A stretch of 64,000 bases of DNA from Paenibacillus sp. 481 (GCF_021223605.1 NZ_CP075175.1:2796501-2860500), one strand, 5' to 3'. Positions 1-9,173 are shown, counted from the first letter of the stretch. Translations and numbers: made by a program. Notes: generated from the letters alone by a model not told the origin.

Positions 1-765
1 GAGACTATCGGTTCGCAAATGAGTGTTGCACTTGAATATTTATCAGGTGATTTGACACAAGTCACTCGCATTTTAGAGTCTGCAAAAAATAGACAATTGC
101 TAGGCTTAAAAATTATTTTGGCACAAGAGGAAGAACGGAAACGGATCGCGCGAGAAATTCACGATGGTCCTGCTCAATCACTAGCCAATTTGGTGCTTAG
201 GACAGAAATTGTGGAAAGAATGCTGTCGAAGCAGGAATTTGAAATGGTCCAGCACGAAATAATAGATTTAAAAGGTCAAGTTCGTATCGGTTTAGAGGAA
301 ATTCGAAAAGTGATATTCAATTTGCGCCCAATGGCGTTGGACGATCTTGGCTTAGTGCCCACTGTGCGCAAATTTATACATGATTTTGAGGATAAGACCA
401 AAATACGGACTTCGTTCGAAGTCAGAGGAAATGAGCGTCGTCTGCGATCAGCGATGGAAGCGGCCATTTACCGCTTGGTGCAAGAGGCATTTTCGAATGC
501 GGCCAAGCATGCGCAGCCATCATTTGTGTCCTGTGAGCTGACCTACGATGAAGAGGAAGTACTGCTAGTTATCAGAGATAACGGGCTAGGCTTCAAAGTA
601 GAAGCTGTGGAATCAAAGACGAAAGAACATACTCATTTCGGTCTACTTGGCATGCGTGAACGTGTGGAGCTGCTGGAAGGGCGAATGGAAATCCATTCGG
701 CTGAAAATAGTGGGACACGAATAGTGATTCAAATTCCAACGAATGTGGATAAGAGAGAGGAGTAA
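1..765 (+). CDS. degS: DegS two-component sensor histidine kinase (5' end outside window)
   Basis: Cytoplasmic histidine kinase that phosphorylates DegU, controlling exoenzymes, motility and competence in Bacilli. The frame is open to the left edge, so the N-terminal part of the sensor domain is missing and 254 residues remain. The HisKA_3 phosphoacceptor motif REIHDGPAQ (His codon at 160-162) is followed by the HATPase N-box (EAFSNAAKHA), the DNGLGF G1 box and the HFGLLGMRERVELLEG G2 region. The coiled stretch before the H-box matches the DegS family. The stop lies 4 bp before degU, so the two are co-transcribed. Family assignment is secure; the true start cannot be seen. Confidence 0.96.
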   Translation, partial: ETIGSQMSVALEYLSGDLTQVTRILESAKNRQLLGLKIILAQEEERKRIAREIHDGPAQSLANLVLRTEIVERMLSKQEFEMVQHEIIDLKGQVRIGLEEIRKVIFNLRPMALDDLGLVPTVRKFIHDFEDKTKIRTSFEVRGNERRLRSAMEAAIYRLVQEAFSNAAKHAQPSFVSCELTYDEEEVLLVIRDNGLGFKVEAVESKTKEHTHFGLLGMRERVELLEGRMEIHSAENSGTRIVIQIPTNVDKREE

Positions 766-769
766 ACGT

Positions 770-1492
770 ATGGAGAATCGTAAGACGGGGAAAACGAAAA
801 TTAAAGTGCTCCTTGCTGACGATCACCAACTTTTTCGTGAAGGTTTGAAGCGGATTTTAAATATGGAAGAAGATTTGGAGGTCATCGGCGAGTGTGGCGA
901 TGGCATTCAGGTGGTCGAGTTCTGCAATCAGGAAATACCAGACGTTGTCTTAATGGACATTAATATGCCTATTGAAAATGGGGTCGTCGCGACAGAGCGA
1001 TTGCGTGATATTTTTCCGGACGTTAAGGTTCTTATTTTGTCGATTCATGATGATGAGAGCTATGTGTTCGAAACGCTACGCAAAGGGGCTTCTGGCTACT
1101 TGTTAAAGGATATGGAGGCAGAGTCGCTTATTAATGCGATTCGTTCCGTTGTAGGTGGGTTTGCTTACATTCACCCGAAAGTAACAGGTAAGCTTATTCA
1201 TCAGCTCCGCCGTATGACGCTGTTGGATGATCGTGGTGTAATGAACAACAATAAAGTGAAAGAAAACGGAGTTAAATTCGTTGCTTCTGAAGATAATCCG
1301 TTAACACGCCGTGAAGCTGAAGTGCTTCGTCTTATGGCTGAAGGTAAGAGCAATAAGATGATTGGCGAGTATTTGTTCATTAGTGAAAAGACGGTTAAAA
1401 ACCACGTGAGCAGTATCTTGCAAAAAATGGAGGTTGATGACCGGACACAAGCCGTTATTAACTCCATCAAAAATGGTTGGGTTACGTTGTAA
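770..1492 (+). CDS. degU: DegU response regulator, NarL/LuxR type
   Basis: DNA-binding partner of DegS. Residues 10-130 form a receiver domain with the acidic pair in LLADDHQLF, the phosphoacceptor Asp63 in VLMDINMP and the conserved Lys in GYLLKD. Residues about 170-235 form a LuxR-type helix-turn-helix ([18 protein letters not shown], then [15 protein letters not shown]). I chose the ATG at 770 because GAGAGGAG sits 7 nt upstream and the protein then begins just before the receiver domain; an upstream ATG at 743 lies inside degS and lacks a site. 240 residues, normal for the family. A strong hairpin terminator follows. Confidence 0.97.
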   Translation: MENRKTGKTKIKVLLADDHQLFREGLKRILNMEEDLEVIGECGDGIQVVEFCNQEIPDVVLMDINMPIENGVVATERLRDIFPDVKVLILSIHDDESYVFETLRKGASGYLLKDMEAESLINAIRSVVGGFAYIHPKVTGKLIHQLRRMTLLDDRGVMNNNKVKENGVKFVASEDNPLTRREAEVLRLMAEGKSNKMIGEYLFISEKTVKNHVSSILQKMEVDDRTQAVINSIKNGWVTL

Positions 1493-1508
1493 GAGTCTTT
1501 TGAATGGG

Positions 1509-1596
1509 AAAGGACGCTACCTTAAGTTCTACTAATGCAAGGCGGAATAAGTTTCGCTTGGGTTGGTGGGAATTAAAGGTTGAGCGTCCTTTTTTG
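1509..1596 (+). terminator. Intrinsic terminator after degU
   Basis: AAAGGACGCT (1509-1518) is complementary to AGCGTCCTTT (1583-1592), and the stem continues inward through ACCTTAA / TTAAAGGT with a bulge. A run of T follows (1590-1595). It is an unusually long hairpin, but the T-tract and its place right after degU support termination. Confidence 0.75.
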
Positions 1597-1684
1597 TTTT
1601 TGAAAAAAATCGTAAAATAACGACGCTATTCCGGCACCCTATGCTTAAATGCGGCATACACTTGGTAGTAAGGAGGTGGGCCGC

Positions 1685-2125
1685 ATGATCGCAATGCTTT
1701 TGTGGATTGTGTGTTGCTACGCGGTAGCGGTGGCGGCTGTTCATCTGGTGCATAGGTGGCAGACGCTGCGTGGTTCCAAGCCAGTGTCATGGAGACATGT
1801 CGTGATCGTGACTGAAAATGATGAACGCTATATGGAGTGGCTTATACAAGCTTATTGTTGGTTCGCTTGGTTAAAAGGCCAGCGGTTGCATATTACGGTA
1901 GTGGACGAAGGGTCGAAAGATTGTACGGAACAAATTACACGCAGAGTTGTCCGCCGCCACGGAGTTAGTTGGGAGTGGAAACGGGTTAGCTGTGCTGCTG
2001 AGCGAGAATATGTGCTGCAAGAACTTGAGCGTCAGCAGGCGCCAGAGGAAGCGCTGGTCGTGATTCGGCCGCAATGCATTGAAGATTGGGCAAAAGTACC
2101 CTTTATGGCTCGCGGTGCGTTGTAG
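1685..2125 (+). CDS. Small membrane protein with a glycosyltransferase-2-like core motif
   Basis: 146 residues, start chosen at the ATG after AGGAGGTGGG (1671-1680). The N-terminus is one hydrophobic segment (about residues 1-20, MIAMLLWIVCCYAVAVAAV). The soluble part contains VVIVTENDERYMEWLI and then ITVVDEGSKDCTEQI, which resembles the first strands of a GT-A glycosyltransferase (an N.E...I segment, then VVDDGS.D.T). The protein ends where a GT2 enzyme would continue toward its catalytic DXD, so it is too short to be a complete transferase. It sits between the degU and comFA terminators as its own unit. I do not recognise a characterised family; the fold resemblance is inference. Confidence 0.75.
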   Translation: MIAMLLWIVCCYAVAVAAVHLVHRWQTLRGSKPVSWRHVVIVTENDERYMEWLIQAYCWFAWLKGQRLHITVVDEGSKDCTEQITRRVVRRHGVSWEWKRVSCAAEREYVLQELERQQAPEEALVVIRPQCIEDWAKVPFMARGAL

Positions 2126-2273
2126 GCGAGGATGGTGCCATTTTTGCCGTCGTGTTAGGAAAAAACGCCGCAAGTGATGAATGACTGTGGCTAAGAGTTG
2201 TTATAACATTTTTTTGTTGCGAGATGACGTAAGGTCGTTTACAATATTAAACAAATAAACAGTGATAAGCATG

Positions 2274-2318
2274 AAGCACATGCTGTCCCGATTTTTCGGG
2301 CAGTCATGTGCTTTTTTT
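2274..2318 (+). terminator. Intrinsic terminator before comFA
   Basis: AAGCACATG (2274-2282) pairs with CATGTGCTT (2305-2313), with an inner CTG/CCCGA and TCGGG/CAG stem and a loop of T. Seven T follow. This isolates the small membrane-protein gene from comFA, whose promoter must lie in or just after the hairpin. Confidence 0.9.
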
Positions 2319-2368
2319 GCGTTTTGGCATCATTCATATCACTCAATTTATTATTTAAGGGGGTTTAA

Positions 2369-4816
2369 ATGGTGGAGGTCAAGTTGTATGCGGTACGTAC
2401 AGAGCTGGGATGGCAGTCAGGGTTAACGATGGATTGGCGGATGGACGCTTGGTATTGGTTGGGCGAAGGGGGCGGGCGGGATGGTAGGAACACACGGGGG
2501 AGCCGGCTGGTTGTTGTGCAGCGACCTGTTTCATTGCCTGTCGGATTAGCGGTGTTGCAGGGATTTAAAGTAGACAAAGAGATGGATAGCTGGGGAAGGA
2601 CGCGTTGGAGCAGCTACTTTGCATCTGCTTTTGAAAATTATGTGAAGCAAATGAACAGTGAGAAGTATCTATTATGGATGCGAGAGAGATTGGAGGTTAC
2701 CATTTTGGAGCCGCAGTCCTCTGAACCCGTGTCCGGAGATTTCATCATGGAACGTCCGGATGAGCCATATTCCGCTTATGGAACGGTGCTGCCTTTTCGA
2801 ACAGAAAGAGCTGCTGAATGGAAGGGTTTAGAGCGTGATGAGAAGGAAGGAGAACTTAGTATTTCTCAGCAGGGACATCAAACAACGACAACACATATAT
2901 ATGATAAGCGTGGATCTAACTATAAACGTGTGATGCATGCGAGTGAAAGGGAGCTGGGAGCGGTGGCTCCCATTTCTTTTTTGCCGAAGTCATGGCGTGA
3001 GGGTGTCCGGGAGATGGCAAAAGCACTGGATGGTCGTGCGTTGCTCGAAGTCGAAATGAAAGATTTACTGGAACAACGGGGACTAGGGAGGTTGCTGCTC
3101 AACTATAAATCTTTACTTCAATGGGCATGGTTGCAAGGGTGGATTGAATTGCGTAGCGGGATAACGGATCGACCTAAAGGTGAAGAGGAACATATGCAGC
3201 GAGGATGGTTTGCTATGTTGAGGCGACGGTTCATGGGCTGGCGTCAGAGCGTTGTTGCGAGCTGTGAACGTTGTGGTAGCAAAGGCGACAAGTTGGAGTC
3301 AAATAGCTGCGCTTCCTGTGGTTTGTTACATTGCAGGACATGCACAGCATGTATCAACATGGGGCGTTGTCGCGCGTGTGCGTTACTCGTGGTGGGGGTG
3401 TTGACAAGACGTGCGGAATTGAAGTTAGCGATGACAAGGGAGGGAATGGTTGAGCAGATAGTTACGAGTAAGGTAGTAGGGAGTATGTCGGTAGTAGAAG
3501 AAGTAGCTTTGAGATCTGAATTCGAAGATAACGCCAAAGGAGTTGTGACAAATGAAGATGTCAGTGGCCAGCTTGGAAAATGGGGACTTGCACCCGCACA
3601 ACTTGCTGCGAGTGAGGCTGCGCTAAGCTATATTGCAGAAATGAGGCTACAGTCGCGCAAGTCGTGGGGAAATGTCCACGCAGGAGAGGGATTACAAAGT
3701 GCAAGGGCTCTTGTTGGTGAAAAGGAGCTGCTAGTTCAAGAGGATGCACATGCGGAGCTACGTTCAGGATCGACAGGCATAGGACGAGCTGCTGTACTTG
3801 CCACGAAGGGCTCTTTTTTGTTGTGGGCCGTGACAGGAGCGGGTAAGACGGAAATGATTTTCCCACTCGTTGAAGATGCGTTGCGGCACGGAGGGAAAGT
3901 GCTGATCGCGACTCCAAGACGTGATGTCGTGTTGGAGTTGAAGCCACGGATTCAGCAGGCGTTTAGTCAGCATAAAGTGGTGACTTTATACGGTGGGAGT
4001 CCCGAGAGGTGGTCGGAGGGACATATTACGTTGGCGACGACGCATCAATTAATGCGCTTTGATGGTGCATTTCATTTGGCCATTATTGATGAGTTGGATG
4101 CTTTTCCGTATCATAATGACCCTTTGCTTCATCGTGCAGCGGAGCGGGCTTGCCTGCCAGGAGGGGTGTTTGTGTATTTGTCAGCTACACCGCCAGAGCA
4201 AATGCAGCGTGAGGTTAAAGCTGGCCGACTTGCGCACGCCAAGGTCCCTGTTCGTTATCATCGGCATCCGCTCCCAGTGCCACAACGCATTGCAATGCCG
4301 AGTGTAAGCAAGTCCCTTAAGGATGGGAGTTTGCCGTCTGACATGCGTAAGGCGATTGAGGCATCAGTGCAGCGAGGCGCTCAGTTGTTTGTGTTCGTGG
4401 CTCGAGTTCGTCACGTGGACGGAGTTGTAAGTATGTTGGCACGGCTGATGCCTCACGTGCGAGTGGAAGGCACCTCGGCAGCGGACGAGGCACGTTCTGA
4501 TAAGGTGACACAGTTTCGTGAACGGCACATTCGTATTCTTGTCACGACGACGATACTGGAGCGAGGTGTAACTGTCCCGAAGAGTGACGTGTTTATTTGG
4601 GATGCGGACGATCGTCTATTTGATACGGCCTCGCTTGTGCAAATGGCAGGAAGGGCAGGCAGGTCAAAGGATGATCCGGCCGGGACGGTTGTGTTCGGCT
4701 CGGCACAATGGAGTCGTGCGCAGCGGCAGGCCGTGCGGCAAATTGATAGCATGAATCAAATTGCGCGTCGGCAAGGCTATTTGTTGCCTGCGCAGCAGGG
4801 TGCAGGTGCCGCATAG
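2369..4816 (+). CDS. comFA: ComFA-like DNA helicase, long N-terminal form
   Basis: ATP-driven DNA translocase or helicase of natural transformation, acting on DNA entering the cytoplasm with ComEC and ComFC. A multi-Cys zinc-finger region starts at C299 (CERCG, then CASCG, CRTC, GRCRAC, to about 340). The helicase core has Walker A near residues 487-495 (AVTGAGKTE), motif II IIDELDAFPY (D574), motif III LSATPP (S605) and motif VI QMAGRAGR (about 758-766). The ATG at 2369 has AAGGGGG upstream. The protein is 815 residues against about 460 in B. subtilis; the excess lies mostly in the first ~290 residues, which I cannot assign. comFB is absent; comFC follows after 94 bp. Confidence 0.93.
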   Translation: MVEVKLYAVRTELGWQSGLTMDWRMDAWYWLGEGGGRDGRNTRGSRLVVVQRPVSLPVGLAVLQGFKVDKEMDSWGRTRWSSYFASAFENYVKQMNSEKYLLWMRERLEVTILEPQSSEPVSGDFIMERPDEPYSAYGTVLPFRTERAAEWKGLERDEKEGELSISQQGHQTTTTHIYDKRGSNYKRVMHASERELGAVAPISFLPKSWREGVREMAKALDGRALLEVEMKDLLEQRGLGRLLLNYKSLLQWAWLQGWIELRSGITDRPKGEEEHMQRGWFAMLRRRFMGWRQSVVASCERCGSKGDKLESNSCASCGLLHCRTCTACINMGRCRACALLVVGVLTRRAELKLAMTREGMVEQIVTSKVVGSMSVVEEVALRSEFEDNAKGVVTNEDVSGQLGKWGLAPAQLAASEAALSYIAEMRLQSRKSWGNVHAGEGLQSARALVGEKELLVQEDAHAELRSGSTGIGRAAVLATKGSFLLWAVTGAGKTEMIFPLVEDALRHGGKVLIATPRRDVVLELKPRIQQAFSQHKVVTLYGGSPERWSEGHITLATTHQLMRFDGAFHLAIIDELDAFPYHNDPLLHRAAERACLPGGVFVYLSATPPEQMQREVKAGRLAHAKVPVRYHRHPLPVPQRIAMPSVSKSLKDGSLPSDMRKAIEASVQRGAQLFVFVARVRHVDGVVSMLARLMPHVRVEGTSAADEARSDKVTQFRERHIRILVTTTILERGVTVPKSDVFIWDADDRLFDTASLVQMAGRAGRSKDDPAGTVVFGSAQWSRAQRQAVRQIDSMNQIARRQGYLLPAQQGAGAA

Positions 4817-4910
4817 GCTTAGAGGGGGCGTAGGCTTCCGAAGGCTTTCGTAGACTGCCACAGGGCGAACTGCTCAGGAGCTGTTGGATAGAAGAAAGGG
4901 GGGATAGGTG

Positions 4911-5858
4911 ATGCGGTTTTTTACGAAGCATACGTGGTCGGAGTGGATGCGACGAGGATACAATACTCTTTTTCAACCTGAACTTACAACATGTCAGAGC
5001 TGTAGGAAAAATGCTGCTATGCCGTTACAACCGAATCATTTAAGGCAACAGGCTGCCAGCTTTGACGCGAGAGGACAAGTGTTGAAGCTATGGCTGTGCG
5101 CAGCCTGCATTGGGACTATTCCTTGGATCCAAGCAGTAGGATGTAAAAGTTGTGGTAGAGCGATCCGGTGTACAGATTGCGAGCGTCATCCTTTGCATGC
5201 ATGGGGATTAGCAGGTAATCGTAGTGTCGTCCGGTACGATAATCATATGAAGCATTGGTTAAGCCAGTACAAATTTTATGGCCTTAACGTTTATGGTGAA
5301 ATTATTGGACGAATGATGAGCGTCTCTTATCCAATGCTATTTACCGGATTCATGAACTCCCTAGGAAGATGTACTAGCAATGGGGGAAGAAGCGGGTGGT
5401 CCAGTAATTGTATGTTACCTGATATTATTACCTTTGTGCCTACGAGTGAGCAGAGGCTGTATGAGAGAGGATTTAATCAAGCGGAGCAGTTGGCCCAAAT
5501 CATGGGCCGTACATGGAATCGTCCTGTTGTCCCGTTATTAATGAGGGAGCAAGAAACAGCGAAGCAAAGTATGCAGACGCGAAGCGGGCGTGAACGTAAC
5601 ATAGCTAACGTGTTTCAATTGCGCTCAGATGTGGGGTATGTAGGGCATCTTGAAACAAATAAATGTGGTCATGTGATCAAGGGAATGGGACAGCATGGCA
5701 AGCAAAATGATCAGCCTGATGGGATAGTGATGCTGCTCGTAGATGATGTGTATACAACAGGAAGTACGTTACGTGCGTGCGCACGAGAGATTGCGTCTCT
5801 ACAGAGCGTTATTCGCCGTCCATTATACGTATTGAGTTACACATGGGCCCGAGCGTAG
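4911..5858 (+). CDS. comFC: ComFC phosphoribosyltransferase-like competence protein
   Basis: Needed for uptake of transforming DNA in Bacilli; the fold is a type I phosphoribosyltransferase with an N-terminal zinc-binding region. The Cys pairs CQSC, LCAAC, CKSC and CTDC lie in the first ~90 residues. The signature RLYERGFNQAEQLA and the PRPP-loop motif LLVDDVYTTGST lie further on. At 315 residues it is longer than the usual ~230-240, with extra Gly/Ser-rich material near residue 150 and an extra segment before the PRPP loop. The ATG at 4911 is preceded by a GTG at 4908; AAGGGGGGAT upstream fits the ATG better. Confidence 0.93.
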   Translation: MRFFTKHTWSEWMRRGYNTLFQPELTTCQSCRKNAAMPLQPNHLRQQAASFDARGQVLKLWLCAACIGTIPWIQAVGCKSCGRAIRCTDCERHPLHAWGLAGNRSVVRYDNHMKHWLSQYKFYGLNVYGEIIGRMMSVSYPMLFTGFMNSLGRCTSNGGRSGWSSNCMLPDIITFVPTSEQRLYERGFNQAEQLAQIMGRTWNRPVVPLLMREQETAKQSMQTRSGRERNIANVFQLRSDVGYVGHLETNKCGHVIKGMGQHGKQNDQPDGIVMLLVDDVYTTGSTLRACAREIASLQSVIRRPLYVLSYTWARA

Positions 5859-6003
5859 GTGCAATGGATTATCTTGGGCTCAACACCAATAACGGATGCT
5901 TTCACGGACAATTTTTTTACACAATCCCACAAAAAAATGTACTCGTGTTGCGGCGAAATATACGTTATGATGTAGGAAAAAGGCGTTCAAGGGGGCTAAC
6001 GAG

Positions 6004-6408
6004 ATGGAGCTTAGCAATTGTCCTCGTTGCGGACGGCTATTTGCGAAAACATACAGAGATTTATGTCCGACATGTTTAAAGGATATTGAACGAGAATATG
6101 AGCTTTGTTCGGAATATTTGCGCAAGTATCGCCAATCTGTCATGCATGAGCTGGCGGAAGCTACGGGTGTAAGTGCACGCCAAATTACACAGTTTATTCG
6201 TGAAGGTAGAATATCTGTCTATCAGGCACCTAATGTTACATACACTTGCGAAATGTGCAATAACCAAATTCGTGAAGGGCATATGTGCGACAGCTGTCGT
6301 TCACGCTTAATGAAAGATATTGCAGATGTAAAGCAAGAGAGTGGAGCCCCGCCCAAAGCGCAAGGCCAGCATGGTGCATATCGTGCAATCGATCATTCAC
6401 GGGACTAA
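6004..6408 (+). CDS. yvyF: YvyF-type flagellar operon protein
   Basis: 134 residues. An N-terminal zinc-ribbon-like pair (CPRCG, then CPTC) leads to a short helix-turn-helix-like segment (EATGVSARQITQFIREGRI) and a second Cys cluster (CEMC ... CDSC). This is the arrangement of YvyF, found between comFC and flgM in Bacillus, as here. Its molecular role is not established; the sequence suggests a small nucleic-acid-binding protein. The ATG at 6004 has AAGGGGG upstream. It lies 145 bp after comFC. Confidence 0.88.
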   Translation: MELSNCPRCGRLFAKTYRDLCPTCLKDIEREYELCSEYLRKYRQSVMHELAEATGVSARQITQFIREGRISVYQAPNVTYTCEMCNNQIREGHMCDSCRSRLMKDIADVKQESGAPPKAQGQHGAYRAIDHSRD

Positions 6409-6472
6409 CCTACATGTTGATACATGTCTGGAAATGAAGTTAAACGGCTTAAATATTCTTTTGAAATAGAGC

Positions 6473-6520
6473 TAAATATTTCTTGACAGTGGACCGATAA
6501 TCTTAGTAAAGGTTATCGGT
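6473..6520 (+). promoter_or_regulatory. Sigma-D-type promoter for flgM, -10 inside an inverted repeat
   Basis: TAAA (6473-6476), 16 nt, then ACCGATAA (6493-6500), close to the sigma-D consensus TAAA-N15-GCCGATAA. The -10 is itself the left arm of a perfect inverted repeat, ACCGATAA ... TTATCGGT (6513-6520), with a 12-nt loop. A TTGACA (6483-6488) also overlaps it but has no good -10. flgM starts about 100 bp downstream. Confidence 0.6.
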
Positions 6521-6601
6521 TATTTGTTTTGGAGTAGAGGAATGTGTCTAAACAGATAATAGCAGCGGTAAGCTGCGCTTAATTGGAATGAGGTGATTCT
6601 G

Positions 6602-6877
6602 TTGAAAATCAATGAGACCCAACGTCTTGGAGCTATACAACACTATCAGAAGCAGCATGCAGTGAACCGTTCTACGCAGAAGAGTATGCGAAAGGACGAA
6701 CTGACCATCTCAACGGAAGCAAAGGTCATGCTCGATGCACAGAATCGAATGCAGGATACAGGACGTACTGAGCGCATTGAGGAATTGAAGCGTGCTGTAT
6801 CAACGGGCACGTACTTTGTAGAGGCGGATAAGATAGCGGAGAAGATGATGCCGCTCTTTAAGCGTAATGTTGAGTAA
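6602..6877 (+). CDS. flgM: FlgM anti-sigma-D factor
   Basis: Binds and inhibits sigma-D until the hook-basal body is complete, delaying flagellin expression. 91 residues from a TTG start at 6602 with GAGGTGAT 6 nt upstream; this gives the family N-terminus MKINETQRL. The C-terminal part (LTISTEAKVMLDAQ, then RIEELKRAVSTGTYFVEADKIAEKM) is the sigma-binding region. The first gene of the late flagellar run. Its upstream sigma-D-like site implies the usual feedback. Confidence 0.94.
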   Translation: MKINETQRLGAIQHYQKQHAVNRSTQKSMRKDELTISTEAKVMLDAQNRMQDTGRTERIEELKRAVSTGTYFVEADKIAEKMMPLFKRNVE

Positions 6878-6890
6878 CGGAGGAACGAGC

Positions 6891-7388
6891 GTGAGCTTGC
6901 AACGATTAATGAATGTGCTCGATCATTTGAACGAGCTTCATCTTCAACTGCTGAGCATTGCTGAAGAGAAGAAAGACATAATCGCACGCAACCAAGTCGA
7001 TCAATTATCACTGTTGATGACGAAGGAATCGCGTCTACTGAAGCAAGTTGCTGAAGCTGATGAAGAACGAGTGGCTGCGGCACACGCCTTTTTGCAAGAG
7101 AAAGGAATTCGCTCGCAATTGAACTTGACGATTTCTGAAATCGCCCGTCTTGTGTTTCAGCCGGAAGAGCGCCTCCGCTTGCAGGAGACGCAGCAACGGC
7201 TTTCGGAAACATTGCAGAAATTGAAAGAAAAAAATGCAGTCATTCAGAGCTTACTGCATCAGTCGCTTGACTTTGTTGAGTATTCGCTTAACTTATTTAC
7301 AAGTCGTCCGGAAGATGATGTGGTATACCAGCACCCTGCACAAGCTAACTCCAAATTGACCAGACGTATGTTCGATACGAGAGGATAG
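6891..7388 (+). CDS. flgN: FlgN export chaperone for hook-associated proteins
   Basis: FlgN/YvyG family: a largely helical chaperone that delivers FlgK and FlgL to the flagellar export gate. 165 residues, predicted almost all helical with heptad-like stretches (LNELHLQLLSIAEEKKDII, LKEKNAVIQSLLHQS). I chose the GTG at 6891 because GGAGGA (6880-6885) precedes it; a start at 6867 would overlap flgM without a site. It sits immediately before flgK and flgL, its expected clients. Confidence 0.88.
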   Translation: MSLQRLMNVLDHLNELHLQLLSIAEEKKDIIARNQVDQLSLLMTKESRLLKQVAEADEERVAAAHAFLQEKGIRSQLNLTISEIARLVFQPEERLRLQETQQRLSETLQKLKEKNAVIQSLLHQSLDFVEYSLNLFTSRPEDDVVYQHPAQANSKLTRRMFDTRG

Positions 7389-7508
7389 GTCGTTTAGGTT
7401 CATTCATATACATTGTCAGTACAGGGCGAATGATTGTTGTTGCAGATAACATATGTGACGAATGTAAGAGAGAGTATTTTTTAGAAGAGAAAGCGAGGAA
7501 TGCTCGAT

Positions 7509-9080
7509 ATGCGTTCTACATTTCATACATTAGAAATCGGTAAACGCGGTATTATGGCTCATCAGACGGCGATTAGCACGACGGGTCACAATATTACGAA
7601 TGCCAATACACCGGGGTATTCAAGACAAGTTGCAAATATGACGGCGGCTAGGCCGATTGATTTTCCTGGCATCAGCAACTCTTCCAAAAATCCAAACCAA
7701 CTCGGAATGGGCGTGGAAGTGGACAGCATTAAGCGAGTGCGTGATTTCCTACTCGATATTGAATACCGTAACCAAAATACGGTCAACTCGACGTGGAAAG
7801 TAACGCAGGAGACGATGAGTAATATTGAAGGTGTGTTCAATGAACCTTCAAATAACAGTATTGCAAAAAGCGTGTCGGAGTTCTGGAACGCTTGGCAACT
7901 ACTCAGCAAAAATCCGAGCAACTCGGACTTGTCAGCTCGTACGGTAGTTCAACAGAAAGCGATCGCATTGACGGAAACGTTCGGTCACATTTCTTCACAG
8001 TTGAACGTGTTGTCTAACAACTTGACAGAACGCATTAACGTAAAAGTGAATGAGGCCAACAATTATATTGGCCAAATCTCCGAGCTTACGCAAATGGTTA
8101 AGCGTATTGAAGGGCTTGGCGATAATGCGAATGACTTGCGAGACAAGCGGGACTTGCTCGTTGATAAGCTATCCAATCTCGGTAATGTACGGGTCATTGA
8201 AGGCACCGATGAAAGCTATCAAGTTATGTTCGGCAATGCGCTGGTTGTTGACAATATGGAATCCACGCCAATTGCCATTGGAGACACAGCAGGGTTAACG
8301 GATGGAGAAATTAGAGGTTACATCGAATCACGTGATATCCATGTCGCGGAATATAGCCGTCAGCTTGATATTATGGCGAATACGGTCGCTAACGGTCCAG
8401 TTGAAGTTACACTTCCGGCAGGTTCTATATTACCTCCTGGTGTAGTCATACAGAATGCGGTTATGGACCCAGCTAATCCACGTAAGTTAATGAACGATAC
8501 GAAATATACCGTGAACGGCTTGAATGGGCTTCATAAGCTTGGCTACAACTTGCAAACCCCTACACAATCAGGGTTGGACTTCTTTGTAGCTGCGGGTGGC
8601 GGAACGACGATTACAGCTAACAATATTCGTATCAACTCCGCTATTGAGGCTGATGTTAAAAATATCGCGGCATCAATGCGGACAGAAAATCGCCCGGGAC
8701 CAAATAATACGACGCAGGAAGTTGTATTACAGGGTAACGGTGATATGGCGCTTATGATTGCTAGCTTGGCGGAGAAGGTTTACACCTTTACGCAGCCAGG
8801 TTCGATTACAAGCTCGGCTACCATTAATGGTTATGTACAATCTGTCGTTGCACAGTTGGGTACAGACTCTGATCACGCCAAAAAGATGTTGCAAAACAGC
8901 CAGCTATTGGCGGATCATGCGAATACGCTGCGCCAAGCAGTTAGTAGTGTATCGTTGGATGAAGAGATGTCGAATCTGATCAAATTCCAGCATGCGTACA
9001 GCGCTTCTTCCCGCATTGTCACTACAATGGATCAAATGCTAGATAAGTTAATTAACAGTACAGGCGTAGTAGGCAGATAA
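7509..9080 (+). CDS. flgK: FlgK hook-filament junction protein 1
   Basis: First hook-associated protein, joining hook and filament. 523 residues. The N-terminal rod-family motif (STFHTLEIGKRGIMAHQ, then TTGHNITNANTPGYSRQ) and the C-terminal helical repeat (LDEEMSNLIKFQHAYSASSRI) are characteristic. The ATG at 7509 fits GAGGA at 7495-7499; the ATG at 7500 abuts the site. Exported by the type III flagellar apparatus, so no signal peptide is expected or seen. Confidence 0.97.
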   Translation: MRSTFHTLEIGKRGIMAHQTAISTTGHNITNANTPGYSRQVANMTAARPIDFPGISNSSKNPNQLGMGVEVDSIKRVRDFLLDIEYRNQNTVNSTWKVTQETMSNIEGVFNEPSNNSIAKSVSEFWNAWQLLSKNPSNSDLSARTVVQQKAIALTETFGHISSQLNVLSNNLTERINVKVNEANNYIGQISELTQMVKRIEGLGDNANDLRDKRDLLVDKLSNLGNVRVIEGTDESYQVMFGNALVVDNMESTPIAIGDTAGLTDGEIRGYIESRDIHVAEYSRQLDIMANTVANGPVEVTLPAGSILPPGVVIQNAVMDPANPRKLMNDTKYTVNGLNGLHKLGYNLQTPTQSGLDFFVAAGGGTTITANNIRINSAIEADVKNIAASMRTENRPGPNNTTQEVVLQGNGDMALMIASLAEKVYTFTQPGSITSSATINGYVQSVVAQLGTDSDHAKKMLQNSQLLADHANTLRQAVSSVSLDEEMSNLIKFQHAYSASSRIVTTMDQMLDKLINSTGVVGR

Positions 9081-9173
9081 TTAATCTGATAAATGACAAA
9101 CGGACTATGATCATATAGATGTATAGCTTGTAAGTAGGTAAGAACATGAGGCTACATAGGGAGGTCTGAACAG

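Noticed and set aside
4817-4910. comFB between comFA and comFC
   Set aside because: Only 94 bp are available and no open frame fits; the gene is absent here.
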